NCBI GenBank assembly: GCA_950295325.1
Contig: OX485807.1
Location: forward strand, 47,108,796 to 47,172,795
DNA from: Polytrichum commune
Lineage: Eukaryota > Streptophyta > Polytrichopsida > Polytrichales > Polytrichaceae
DNA length: 64,000 nucleotides
Reading direction: 5' to 3'
Each line of letters starts with the position of its first letter. The first letter of the stretch is position 1. Below are positions 11,350 through 24,072 of this stretch, one piece after another. The notes under the pieces were generated by a model that was not told where the DNA came from, did not search any database, and saw only the letters and a list, made by a program, of their open reading frames with translations. The position numbers and the translations under genes were made by a program.

Positions 11350-12150
11350 TATTGACGTAGGGTTGGACCACAATTATTTGAAATGTGTCTTGGTTTTTCA
11401 TGAAATATATGACATTGGGGTCGAATACTATATTAGACACATTTTATAGCAATTTTATAGATTACAATTATATATCATGATTGTATTGATTTACGGATGT
11501 GGAATCCAACTTCACATGCGCTATCAAATGTTTTTTATATGTTTGTGTTTACGGATGTGGAGTCCAAACTATATAATTATATTGCAGATGCTAATTTGCA
11601 ATTTCTTATACACACTGTCAAATTATTTTAATATTGTTGCGTTTGGGATGTGCCGTTCAATTCACCCACAATTGGCTAAGATGTTATGTTTGGGATACGC
11701 ATCCAAGAGTCCCTAGATATAAAATCAGATGGCTATTTATAGATTCATTAATTTTGTTCAATACAAAATCAAAAATACAAAATAATTGTGAATTTGTGAC
11801 ATTGGAATATTGTGTTGGCGTAGTTTTGATTATCCCCCAAATAATTACTATATTTAGAAACATATATATTCATCACATATGGATCTTTCGAACATTATGT
11901 TGCCATTGTTCCCCATGTTCCCTACGTTCACAATATTCGCATCCGAAACTACGGGTCCAATTTATTTTGAGACTTTCCAAAGTCTCCAATTAACGAATAT
12001 AGTGTTCTACTAGTAGTGTCCAACGCCGAAATAGGCTCAAAAGCCTCGTTGGTATCTACCTCTGGCTCAAGATTTGTGGTATGCACGTCCTCCAAGTAAT
12101 CTGGTGATGGAGATCGATAATATCGGCTTCTAGTTTGCACCATAAAATAA
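11350..12150. other. 3' flank of the transposase-like gene with degenerate palindrome relics
   Basis: Weak half-sites of the palindrome recur at about 11,489 (TTTACGGATGTGGAATCC), 11,547 (TTTACGGATGTGGAGTCC), 11,641 and 11,689 (TTTGGGATACGCATCCAAG). A minus-strand frame at 12143-11949 begins MVQTRSRYYRSPSPDYL; it has no recognisable domain and is not called. I found no clear element terminus. Confidence 0.4.
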
Positions 12151-12338
12151 TCACTTGAGTACCTGCAACTATCTACAAGGTAATGGCAACCTGCACCTGT
12201 TGCGGGCTATCTAAATGGCAATCCCTTGCCAAATGCCAAGTGTTTATGCCCCCAGAATTCCAAAATTGTGCAAAGGTTTGAGATTGGTAATTAAAATGAA
12301 AAATCAGCGTTGAAAAGGCTCATTTCCAAGGTGATTAT

Positions 12339-12590
12339 GGACTCCAATCAACAAAATAAGTGCACCAATGGACTCCTAGGAAGATTTCACACAAATTAGG
12401 CTCAAATTTCACTCCGTTCGGAGTTAATTTGCTCCCAAAAACAAAAATCAGCGTTGAAATTAATAATTTCAGCAATGATTTTGAATTCCAATCAACAATC
12501 CAATTACACCATTGGATTCCTTGGCAAATTTCACACAAGATAGGCTCAAATTTCACTCCAATCGGAGCTAGTATGCCCCCAAATTTGAAC
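12339..12590. repeat. Two-copy tandem repeat, about 145 bp
   Basis: The segment beginning GACTCCAATCAAC at 12,339 recurs in diverged form from about 12,482 (GAATTCCAATCAAC), including the shared block GCTCAAATTTCACTCC. Non-coding. Confidence 0.7.
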
Positions 12591-12699
12591 CTCAAAGTTT
12601 GTGAGAATTGGATGCCAAGTTTGAAAGGTGAAAGTAAAAATGTGAAAATATACTAAAATAAAATAAAAATATTTGTTTCAATTAAACAAAACAAAAACA

Positions 12700-13000
12700 A
12701 AAAACAAAAAACAAAAAATTAACTTAATTAACTTAAATGAATTAATTTAATTAATTTAATTAAACTCAACCTAACTTAATTAACTTAAACTAATGAACCT
12801 AACCTAATTAAGCTAACCTAATTTAATTAACTAACTTAATTAACTTAAAATAATTAACTGACTTAACTAAATTAACTAACTTAATTAACTAACTTAGTTA
12901 ACTTAGGTAACTAACTTACTTGAAGGGGGGCCAGGCTGGCGCCGCCCGCCACCTGGGCCTGGCTGTCGCCCGCCCGCCCCCGGCCCGGGATCTGCCGCCC
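12700..13000. repeat. AACTTAATT-type simple repeat next to a short GC-rich patch
   Basis: From 12,706 to 12,920 the sequence is almost only TAATTAACTTAA variants. It switches abruptly to a GC-rich patch (12,925-13,005) of GCCGCCCGCC-like sequence. No coding function is apparent. Confidence 0.8.
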
Positions 13001-13669
13001 CCGAGATTCAGAATTGGAGCTCCAAGAGCTCCAAGAGCTCCAAGAGGGTCCGGTGAGCTCCGGATCCGTCCGGAGCTCAACCAAAATTAAAACTAAATCG
13101 GATTTTGATTGTGATTTATGTTTGTATTTAAATTAAACTTTGCTTCACAATTTGCAAGCAAGAAAATGTGACTTGAGAATCTTGAAACTAAATGGAATCT
13201 CAAGATTCAACTATCAACAATTGAAGAAAATACAAGAGACAACAAAAGAAAAATGGGAAGATTTCTCTCAAAATCTTCTTGAGGGTTGCAAGCAATGACG
13301 AACTAAGCTTTCAAACACTTGTATCACTTATTTGCTCCATTACTGGGCCATTCTAGTTCAGAAATACAACCAAAAATGAAAAATTTGAGCCCATTGTTGT
13401 CAAGTATGAGAGTTTCTCTCTCCAAGCTTAAGAAACTCTAAAATTCACACACAAGAGTCAAGCTATCTCTCACTCCACGAAGGGAGAATCCAAGAGTGCA
13501 AGTGGTGGAGAAAGAATGCAAAGGCTTTACTCATAATCTACTACACCATAGCCATGAGAAAGCAACAACAAGCTCTCTCTCTCTCTCAAAACACACTCAC
13601 AAGACTTGACTTGACAACAATGGCAAGTCAAGAGGCCTTCCTCTCCATACAACCCCAATCCTATGTGGA

Positions 13670-13759
13670 GTTCATCCATGGAGTGGATGAACAACTAACT
13701 AGGACTCCCAATGGAGTCCATTACTCATCCCAACACACATGGACTCCTAATGGAGTCCA
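13670..13759. repeat. Three consecutive short inverted repeats
   Basis: Within 90 bp there are three small hairpins: GTTCATCC-7 nt-GGATGAAC (13670-13692), GGACTCC-CAAT-GGAGTCC (13702-13719) and TGGACTCC-TAAT-GGAGTCCA (13740-13759). The last two share arms. Confidence 0.7.
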
Positions 13760-13871
13760 TTTACTCCTAAATTGACGTAACTTAGCCCCCGATGTCACCT
13801 CACGTGACAGAGGTAGTAGAGAGAAAATAGTGGCCTTAGTCTAGAAAGGTTTGAAGCACTCCATATATATC

Positions 13872-14055
13872 ATGTGTGATGTGATGACTTAGTGGCTAAG
13901 GCACATGTGTTGGTGTCATAAGGTGCAAGGTTTGAATCCCTTGGCGGCCACCCTTGACCTTGCCATGTGAGTGTTAGGGAGCCTATTCTTGTAGGTGAGT
14001 TATTGGTTGAAGGATATACCTACCTGGGAGGGTTTAGAAGGCGCAAATCTACCAA
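13872..14055 (+). mobile_element. tRNA-derived SINE-like element
   Basis: The segment contains an A-box-like motif (TTAGTGGCTAAGGCAC, about 13,888) and, 35 bp on, a B-box (GGTTTGAATCCC), the internal RNA polymerase III promoter of tRNA genes, but the rest does not fold as a tRNA and continues about 110 bp further. That layout fits a SINE. I could not define a clean target duplication. Confidence 0.55.
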
Positions 14056-14655
14056 CCGTATATGATTTTTAATGATATATATTTATGTATATTAAATTAT
14101 ATTAAATTACCTCTGAACTTTACACATAATCATAATTTACCGCCGCAATAAAAATTACTTGCTAAAATCACGACATGGTTCTGACATCCGGTTTGTGTTA
14201 GATAATAGGACTGGTTCAGGATGATAGTATGTCCACAGTGGTTGCAACCTTCATGACATGTGTCGTGGTTGCAGCAAAGTGTTGATTTATTGTCGTTGTT
14301 GTGTGGAAAAAGACCCCCCTTCCTACTAGTGCATGCCCGGAAGGTGTCGATGGAGTTTCCTTTTCATATAAGGTAGACAGGCGGGGCCTCAAAAGGTCAA
14401 TTTCTTGAGTACCAATCCACTATTCACTGTGGACGTGGAATGTGAAATTACAGAAAAAAACTGGAGTTCGAACAGGACCTCCACTTATATATAACGAGGC
14501 AATTCCTAACTCTAAGAGTCCAAGTAATACTGCACCAGAGCACTTGTGTGGCGCCAACAGTATCCTGCACTTCAACACTGAACATCGAAATCCAAGCTTC
14601 AAGATCGAACAGAGAAACAGTGACAATTGCGAGTGATTAAATAGCTCTGCTAGCA

Positions 14656-17600
14656 ATGGCCGACAAATTAGCTGCAACCAACAGGTTTACATAAATCTCC
14701 TCGATCAATTCTCCTCCTTGAATTTGTAAACCCCACATGGAAGCTCGAGTACAAGGAGTGTTCTTGATTTTCGTCATCTATGCTGTATTAAGGTTCTCAT
14801 TAGGTTTCCATGTGACAACATTGAGCTGAGTCTCCTCCCAACGTAATACTGATGGAGGTTAAATCGAACCCACTTTCAAACAACTTCAATATGTACAATC
14901 TGTACAAGCAATGTATTCCATTTTCACCATGTATGGTAAATCGATGTTTTCTTCTTGATTTCCACGTGCCAACAATGAGTTGATTCTGATCCTCCATGCT
15001 GATGGATGTTGTCTTTAGTTTTCACTGTGCACAATTCAGTATTGTTGTCTTTGTGATGTCCATGTCATGACGTTATTCAGCCGAGTGACGAGGTTGGATG
15101 GGGCAAGGAATATGTCATGCAAGGTGATAGAGTTAAACTTTACGGATGCTTGTTTGTAGATAGATTGAACTTCAAAAACAAGTGAGACTCGGTTGAAGCA
15201 TTGTCACTGAACATTATTAGAATGGAATGGTTGAGGCACTGTCATTGAATATCATTAGAATGTTGTGGTGGAAACGTTGAGTTTAATGATGCGGTGACGT
15301 GAACATCCAGGTGGTGGACGAAGGAAACGGTGGCTGTGGTGACAGGAGGCAACAAAGGCATCGGGTATGTGATCGTGCGAGAGCTCGCCAAGCATGGCCT
15401 CATGGTTGTGCTCACTGCCCGAGATTCTGGCAGGGGAATTGCTGCATTGGAGGCGTTAAAGAGCGAGGGGCTCAAGAATGTGTATTTCCATCCTTTGGAG
15501 GTTTCGAGCTCGACATCCGCAGAGACGCTCGCAGCCTGGCTCAAGGATGAGTTTGGTGGAATTGACATCCTTGTGAGTGTTTCTAGGCCTCTCAAATGGT
15601 CATTGAACTCCATCTGTGACACTTGTTGATTGAAGGTTCCAAGTTCTTGAGTGTTTTGGTACCACAAGGGCAAAAAGCTAAGTTGAGCATTATTGCAACC
15701 TTACAGATGGGGCGCCTGGCTTAACGATGCATTTGGTAGTATTGATAACCTTGTGCATAAGATATGTGGGTGTTTTCATGCTCTCCACCTTCTACATAAC
15801 GAAACTTCTGTTGCATTAGCAAATCTACGATGAAGCATTGGCAAAAATCAGATTCAGAAATTGTTGACTCCTTGGATAAATACATAGGTCCTCTTGATTG
15901 TGTACGCTATTGAGCGTGAAGTAGCGAATCAAATTTGAAGATGTGGTCCGATCTCTTGTAAACATGTGTCTTTATGGTGTGTGTTCCTTGATCCTCACCA
16001 AACCACACACCAATCGAATATAGGTGTTCAATCAAGAAAAGTAACCAAATGACACCCGCATACCTTTAATTCAGGTTTCTCAAAATCTCATCGATCTCCA
16101 GATCTGTAAAATTTTGGAGTCAGCAACGGTTCCGAGTTTTTGACTGTTTTGGTGATGCAAGGATGTAGTGAACCCGAGCGTTAATATTGCAATATCAATG
16201 GTGTCAACGAGCAGGTAAACAATGCAGGAGTGAACCTGCTCTCACACGAGTATGAGAAAGGTTTGACAATGCTCAATACAAACTACTTTGGGGTGAAGAA
16301 TGTCATCAAAGCATTGTTCCCTCTGCTGAGACCTAATTCTCCTGCTGGAGCACGTATTGTGAATGTTTCGTCAGCTCTCGGACAACTGGAGGTATGGATG
16401 CCCTGCCATCTTTGAATATGGGTCTCACTATGATGACATTTTTAATTCATGTGAAATTAGTACATGTTTGTTGCATGTGCCAAACAATTTATTCGAGTCC
16501 TTCACTACAAGCATATGAGCCTTGGACAATCAACCTACGTCACTAAAAACTTGTCCTATGTCATTAGAAAATTTGCATATTTAACACAATAACATATTTG
16601 TATTGTTCTTTCATCGACGTAAGACGATTGCCTAGAACTCATGTGCTCGTAGTGCTCCTCCTTTGAATACAATGTGTGGTCCTATTGTGGGGATTTCTAA
16701 CTCCACCAACAGTTTTGATAGTTGAATTGGACCAGAAGTGTCTCATCCGAGTATTGAATTCGAATCATGAAGATTGTCATTTCAAGTTTGAGGATCAGGG
16801 TTGACATGCGAAAGTTGTAAAAGGTCAAAATGAAAATTCATTCTATGCCTAAATATGATCATGTAGGTCCTCCCAATACGTTAACTATTGAACCCTAATA
16901 TGGTATCTATAGTTAGAACACATAGTCTGATCTTACGATGACACACGTCTTTTTGGTGTGCATGATTAACTACAAGCTTCTCCATACACCACTCAACTAT
17001 CAAGGTATTATCGAATTAACAAGAGTAACCATAGAAGGCCCACATATACACACTCTAACTCCGTAGTATCACACCTGTGGCAACCAAAGTGCACATGATA
17101 CTACGGAGTTTTGTAGTGTGAACATGGATGCGTGATACTATGGAATTAGTGTAGCATGTGACATTATGGAGTAACAAAAAGGAGATGTGAGGACAATTTG
17201 AATTCGTTCTCCCGTCACCTATGCTAGTGTGGTCCACTCCACTTGGCCTTCCCGGACAATGTGGCAAACGCATGCACCAACATTCAACAAGTGACATAAG
17301 AAGAAGAAGAGGAAGAAGAAGAAAAAGACACTCCACATGTTGACACATGACACAATTCGAGGGTGCGGGTTGCCTTCTCGGGTGGTTTGCATTAATGACA
17401 AATTTCATGATATAAGGGAGAGAAATGTGACAATGAGTGAGATATTGACCTACAAACATCCGTTCCCTAGGGTTTCGGGATATTAGAGAGCGAGTGACAG
17501 TTTGGAGGTTGATGTTACGGAGTTTAGGGTGTACCTCAATTAAGTAAGACATATGGAAGAATATTTATTAACAGGATCTTTGGCTTCCACAGAACCTACA

Positions 17601-18055
17601 AAGCACGGACTTGAGGGCGAAACTGGCGGACGTTCCAAACCTCACGGAGGAGATGATCGACTCGCTAGCGACGAGGTACCTGAAAGACTTGAAGGCAGGC
17701 GGGCATGGCAGTGAAGGATGGCCATGGACTGTCGGAGGTTCTCAGAGTTACAAGGAATCCAAGATCTTCTTAAACGCATACACACGAATGTTGGCCCGAG
17801 ACATCATGGACAGCCAAGTGCAACAGCCGGCCCTTGAGAGTTCAAGAGTTTTTGTGAATGCCGCAACTCCCCGCTTGACATACACTGACCTGGCACGAGA
17901 CTATATTGAAGAACAAGGCATTGATTTGTCGACAGTGAACACTCCTGAGCAAGGGGCCGACACCATCGTGTAGCTGGCTTTGTTACCAAGGGAAGGTTAC
18001 CCAATGGGTAGATTTCTGTCTAGGCGCAAAGAAGTGTCCTTTTGAAAATCTAAGG
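14656..18055 (+). pseudogene. SDR (carbonyl-reductase-like), copy A, disabled
   Basis: The four-exon structure of the intact copy at 41,701 is preserved: 14656-14684, 15311-15572, 16215-16391 and 17593 onward, all with GT/AG borders. The Rossmann motif TGGNKGIG, the NNAG motif and the YxxxK pair (YKESK) are still present. Copy A has a TAG at 17971-17973 where copy B has TGG (Trp283), cutting 28 residues. An extra T in the run near 18,037-18,044 would also shift the frame of the lost tail. The conserved CPG segment ([10 protein letters not shown] in copy B) reads ATPRLTYTD here. A 282-aa product without the C-terminal segment could still be made, but the several changes point to a decaying paralogue. 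Confidence 0.85.
17049..17531. mobile_element. Tc1/mariner-type MITE in SDR intron 3, copy A
   Basis: The ends are inverted (CACACTCTAACTCCGTA and TACGGAGTTTAGGGTG) and TA dinucleotides flank both sides (17047-17048, 17532-17533), as expected for a Stowaway-like element. The interior contains smaller inverted copies of the CTCCGTAGTATCAC motif. The same insertion is in copy B, so it predates the duplication. A diverged independent copy is at 36,002-36,378. Confidence 0.7.
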
Positions 18056-21000
18056 TAGAAATACCATAACCTGTGAAAATAAGGTGATTCGCATTGAAGA
18101 TCTAGTCTGACAATCATGAGATGATTATCCAAGATAGACGAGAAGGATCCATGAAGAATGCAAGTTGTTTCATATTGTTTTGCCTTGTGCAAAACATTCC
18201 ACAATTTTTCAAAGTGGAAAGTTTGTCCAACCCCCTACTCGTTTACTAGATTCTCTCTACACCGAACACGGTACTCCACATTTCCATACATAACATCGTC
18301 TAAATCGGTTACCTCATGAGTACATTAACACTTGACTCCCATTGGCTACATTAAGTGTGCACGCATGGAAGTTGCCGCCGAGTCATGATCCGTTTCAAAA
18401 TTGGCACTTCACCATTATGACAGTGGTCAAGTGCACGGCTAGAGGGTGGTTAACCGCTTATGGTATTTCTACCTTATGTGGTATGAGGGGTGGTGAGAGG
18501 CCAAAGTGACATTCTTGAGCCTTAACCCTTTTTATATATCCCTAGCTTTTTATGTATTCTCAATATCAATTATGAAGTGAGATTTGCTTCTATGAAACAT
18601 TCATGAAGCAAAGAATTTAACACAAAGTTGAAGAACATCACTGTATGGTTGGACTCTCCTATGTAAGGTCATGAGGTTTGTGTCAGCATTTTTAAAGCAA
18701 AAACTTAAGGAAAACTTCATAAAACGAAGATAACATTAGTTTTCATGGATATTTTCATGGATACAAATACTTTCAAATATTATTAGTTTCAAATAATTCC
18801 AAGACAAGGCTTATACACTATATGATCATCATATTTATATTGTGTTTCACTTTTTTAGTAAAAAAAAATTAGATTATGAAATAAATCAAAAGAATAAAAC
18901 ACATCCATTTGTGCATAGCTTAAAATACATTACTTATAAACTTAATGAAAAGTGCGACACATACACCTCACCCTTGGACCAAACACATGAAAATAAATTG
19001 AAACTAAGTGACACAACACTTGCTTCACCATAGAAGTAATAATATTGAAGTAGATGGTTCCAAAAAAAATAACGACATACTTGTGTCATCTTATATTGAA
19101 ATATCAATATATAATATAACAAACATTTTTCTTTCCAAACTATATATATCTATATAATAAAATACAAATCTGAACTAAAATAATTTTAACCATCCAAAGA
19201 GTCTAAACCTAAACCTAGAGAAAACATATTTTTTCGTACATCTGGATGTACCAATGCATATTCTTCAAACTCTGTTGCTTCAAGTATACTAGCATTTACT
19301 TCAAGTTCTTCATCATGATTGTGTCCAAAACTTCGTTCAACATATTTGTATTTAACAAGATCTTGTGTATAGGCATCAATAACAATTTTTTGAACAATTT
19401 CTTCTTTGGACCATGCTTTAGAACATGTCGTACAAATTTTTTGGTTTTTTGAGCTTAAATGAATTTTATGTGTGAATAGCCATTACTTTGAACCATAAAA
19501 GATAAACTACTTAGTGTGAAAAATGGCTATTTGTCTTGAGATAGGAGAAATTAGGCCACGTGAAGTCGATGGCCTGGTTTGAAGAGACAAGGTGGGTTGT
19601 AACTACTTCTTGTAGGTTGAGAAGAGGAGGGGAAGTCATTCATTAGGTGTGTCTTGTAGGCGAGAGGCTGAGAGCTTGAGAGAGATTTTTCTTGAGCCTT
19701 CTGACGTGTGTGTGGATTTTTGGTGAACTTAATTTTAAATCCTATATTGCAAGCACATGCGTGGGATGCGCATCTGCTAGGGGCAATTGTCTGGTGTTGT
19801 TGCTATCGTAATTATATTAGTTCCAGGGAGATTTTACTAGAATTGTAACTCAGCAATTGTCTGATTTTGGAGCACAGTCTGAATGCCAGAAGTTTTGAGG
19901 TGTGAGTTTTAATAATATGTTGAATTCAGAGTTACCTGCTATAGGTAGTAGTCTTTATATGATGTATCAGTCGATGTTTATTTTCCTGGCAAGACTATTT
20001 ACTGAAATGGCAATTACCTGTATTGACGAGGCTATGGTCTTAATCTGGAATCTGAGTGTAGTAAGCTCGCAGAGGCTAATTAATTGAACGAATCACCTAG
20101 TTATGTGCAGAGCAGGGAATCATGAAATCATTATCTGTTTAAACAAGACCTTGTAGTCTGATTGAATTCTACGCAATCAATGAGTTTAATTCAAGTTCAG
20201 AAATAAATATCTTAAGTTAAGAAGTCTAACCTTAGGCCATGGTCTTGAGAGCCTAGTTGTAAAGCCCACTGGAATATACCTTTGCGGTAATCTCAGATTG
20301 AATAACTTAATCGTCTGAGAGGGTTCCCAGTCGAGTCTATAGTCTGACCTGTAATCGATTGTAACTAATGTTGCATTTTATTTATTTTGGGGCTATGTGA
20401 CTTCTGTATCGGTAAGCAATGTTAATATCATGAAGTCAATAACCTTTGCACAGATGTTCATTGAATATGATTCATTGAGTATGAGTTCGTTGTTGGATTA
20501 CATGCAAATTGACAATTGAATGGCAGGATAACCTAAATGTATTCAGACATATTGCAAGCATATTTGAGTGCATAATATATCCAAAAGACTACGTCTCTTC
20601 ATTGATATACTTACACCCTTCTAACTTGCCTTTAAGATTAATCACACCACGATTTCATTGACTATAATAGGATTGCACTTTCCAAGTCAATTTGAGTAAC
20701 GTGAGTATTGTCGTTGTAATATGGGAAAGAGTTAGAGAGTTGTGGCACCGGATTTCCGGGCACAATTAAATTGAGTAAGGAATAAGTTTATTGTTTTCAA
20801 TGTGTAAATGGAGAAACTGTTCTTACTCTTGAATGGAAGCTGAAGCGCCACCGTGTTGAGACTATGGACTACGAAAGGTTATCCAGTGGCGGAGAAGACA
20901 AAAGGACGTGCCGATTATCATACCGGTAAACTTTGATTGTGAATTGTAACCTTAAGGGAGTTAAGGCTAATTTGAAATTTCAATAACTTTAATCAGTGAA

Positions 21001-21970
21001 TTGCTCAACCTTCATTGCGGTAATGAAATGGAATTGCAAATTGAATATTTTGGAATCTAAAGAGATGGAATTGAAACTATAAACAAATGGTATGAGATCA
21101 TGAGTGATGCGAGGATATGTTAACGCGCATATGTGGTGATGGCTTATTGACGCATTGACCGAGCATATGATTACTTTGATGCCAATCAGGTAAAAAGGCA
21201 ATTGTCGGACTGTATAATTAAACTTGGATCTAATCAAAGAAGACTGTTATCCTGAAAGGATTACCGCACTGACTTTTCAAGTTACATTAAATGGGATTAA
21301 TGAAGGAAAGACAATTGACTACACCGAAGTGCCCTTGGCTCCGGTAAAGAGACAAAATGGGATACTATTGCAAGATTATGGACTATGGTTGTGCCTATGA
21401 TTCTGCACCGCACTTGGTCCAAATAAAATGAACTCACTGCCAGTCTATTGCCTGGGAAAATAGAGTGAGGTGTGAAACTGTCACTTTTGCATGCACTGTT
21501 GTGAAGTGATCTTTTAGATGTTTTTATCCCCTGCCCGTAAACCAATTGTCATACTTAACTTGAAATGAAGTGTTATAACCTTGTGTTTTCCCTAACAAAA
21601 CTTATCTAAGACACCTAGATGAACTAAAAGTCACCTTTTAAGTCTTCCCTTATTGTTTCCCTGGGTTTGTTTGTAACCAAAAAGCTAACTACAGAACACC
21701 ATAGTTTGTTCTCCATCCACAGATAAGTAGAAATCTTTAGGAACACATGCTTGCCATCGCGTGTGAGAAACCATCCATAATCCTTCAAAGCATTCGAAGG
21801 ATTCAAATGTTTATTCGGGGGGCCCTGGAAGGCCCACCCCCTTGTCCCGCATGATATCACCTCCAACCTTACTTCATTCAAGCACACATAAACCATTTTA
21901 AAAACATAAAAATATCCTCTAAACACATTACGTTTTAAGCAATCACAACAACAATTGATTTTCTCACTAA
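18056..21970. other. Flank of SDR copy A and start of A-specific block; no gene recognised
   Basis: Up to about 18,755 this is duplicated sequence shared with copy B. Beyond it the sequence is found only in copy A. It is AT-rich, with short frames and no supportable coding region. A minus-strand frame at 21,926-21,624 (100 codons, MFRGYFYVFKMVYV...) has no domain I know and is not called. Confidence 0.45.
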
Positions 21971-21975
21971 GAATA

Positions 21976-22727
21976 AAGCATGTGTCTCACCTTTAAGCAC
22001 CAGCTTAAGGAGAAATTCAGATTCCTCAAGGAGGGTGAGGCATGTGCCCCACCCCAAAAAAAAAAATTCAAAATATATAATTTTTTTTCATAAGGGTATG
22101 ACATGTGCCTTACCTCTAAGCACAAGCTTAAGGAGAAATTCAGATTTTCCAAGCAGGGTGAGGCATGTATCTCACAAACAAAAAAACAAATTCAAAACAT
22201 AGAATTTTATTTCATAAGTGTCAGGCATATGTGTCACTTCTAAGCACAAGCTTAAGAAGAAATTCAGATTTCTCAAGGAGGGTGAGGGATGTGTCTCACC
22301 CCAAGAAAAGAAATTCAAAAAACTTAGAATTTTGTTTTATAAGGGTGAGGCATGTGCCTCACATCTAAACATAACCTTAGGAAGAAATTCATATATAAAA
22401 AATGGTGAACCATGTACCCCACCTAAAAAAAAATTCAGAACATAGAATTTTGTTTCATAAGGGTATGCCATGTGCCTTACCTCTAAGCACAAGCTTAAGG
22501 AGAAATTCAGATTTTTCAAGCAGGGTGAGGCATGTGTCTCACCCCAAAAAAACAAATTTAAAATATAGAATTTTGTTTCATAAGGGTGAGGCATATGCGT
22601 CACCTCTAACCACAAGCTTAAGAAGAAATTCATATTTCTCAAGGAGGGTGAGGAATGTGTCTCATCCAAACAAAAAAATTCATAAAACTCATAATTTTGT
22701 TTCATAAGGGTAAGGCATGTGCCTCAT
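21976..22727. repeat. Second palindrome family, array 1 (about 62-bp spacing)
   Basis: Twelve or so copies of a near-palindrome of type GGTGAGGCATGTGCCTCACC occur every 58-63 bp, for example at 22,344-22,363. Two alternating spacer types (one with AAGCACAAGCTTAAG-AGAAATTCAG, one with AAATTCAAAA-CATAGAATTTTGTTTCATAA) give a longer unit of about 124 bp. Open frames on both strands are a by-product of the repeat. Confidence 0.85.
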
Positions 22728-23755
22728 CCCTAAAAAAACAAATTCAAAACATTTGCCTCAACTTGAAAGGAATAGAAGTGATACAATATTTTGTAATCAA
22801 GATTGAAGAAAATAAAATTCAGCAATACGGATGAGTAATACCGATTTTGAAGGGTTATATAAGGGTAAACATCATATATTCCAGAGTTTGAAAAATAAAA
22901 TGAGGCATTTATTACGAAAATCTCATAGTATGAACTACATGTACTAAGTATACTATAATCTTTTGTAATAATTAATAAATTGTGTTCTTTTGAAAAATGA
23001 AATCAGATATAGATCTTAATCCCAAAAAATTGAAGAGTTAAACAATCATATGAATGGAGTGGTGAATTGAAGTACATTCTGAATAAAGTTGAAAATAAGC
23101 GTAAAATATATAAATTACCATGGTATTTGAATATTGAATAAGAGTTGGTGTTGAAGCGCCTATATAAGTTGAAAGTAGAGTCGAATATCAGTTGAGCTGC
23201 AAATGAAGACATTAGAGTTATTGGAGAGTGAATTGAACACAATAAGATGATAGAGAGCTGAAGGATCAAAATTTGCAGTAATAGGTTAAACGGTGTAGTA
23301 CTAGAAAAACTTCTGAACTTTTGAGGAATAATAATTAGAAGACGGAGTGAAGAGGTACCATCAGAGAGAAACAAGAAGGTGTTGGAGTAAAAGTTGTAGG
23401 AGTAAGAGGCGTCAAAGTAGATCCGTGTTGGAGAAGAGCGGCGGTGGAAAAGAGCGGCGGCTAAAAAACTTGACCTAACCCTAAGCGGTGTTTTAGGGTT
23501 TAGGGTAAGCTTTTATTTTTTAATTTTATATGTGTGGACAAACTTTGTATTGGTCTATCATGCACAAATTTAAGAAGTTACACTTGAATTTTTTTGGGTG
23601 GGCCGGTGGCATTATTCTACTCATACGTACTCATTATTTAGTTTTGTGGAAATAAAATAGAATTTATATAAATATGTAATCTAATATATATATTATAATA
23701 TAACTTCAAAATATAATTTATAATAATATATATTATAAAAAACAAGATTTAAAGG

Positions 23756-24072
23756 GGTGAGGCATATGCCACACCTTGTGGAGCCGTAATTAGTTTTTAT
23801 TCAAGTTTTAAGGGGGTGGGGCATATGCCTCACCTTGTGAAGCAGTAATTAGTTTTTGTTCAAGTTTTAAGGGGGTGGGGCATATGCCTCACTTTGTGAA
23901 GCAATAATTAGTTTTTTTTTTCAAGTTTTAAGGGGGTGTGGCATATGCCTCACCTTGTAAAGCAATAATTAGTTTTTTTCCAAGTTTTAAGGGGGTGTGG
24001 CATATGCCTCACCTTGTGAAGCCGTAATTGGTTTTCTCAAGATTTATAGGGGTGAGGCATATGCCACACCTT
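23756..24072. repeat. Second palindrome family, array 2 (about 60-bp spacing)
   Basis: Six copies of a palindrome of type GGTGAGGCATATGCCTCACC start at about 23756, 23815, 23875, 23935, 23995 and 24051. Spacers read TTGTGAAGC-GTAATTAGTTTTT-CAAGTTTTAAG. The first and last units share a variant (GCCACACCTTGTGGAGCCG) not seen in the inner ones. Confidence 0.9.

Noticed and set aside
11949-12143. Minus-strand frame starting MVQTRSRYYRSPSPDYL as a retroelement gag start
   Set aside because: Only 64 codons, no downstream pol, no flanking LTR found.
13880-13960. Functional tRNA gene
   Set aside because: A-box and B-box are present, but no acceptor stem or full cloverleaf could be formed; a SINE head is more likely.
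14420-14677. 85-codon minus-strand frame present in both duplication copies (also 41,465-41,722)
   Set aside because: It overlaps the first exon and 5' leader of the SDR gene on the other strand; its conservation reflects the duplication.
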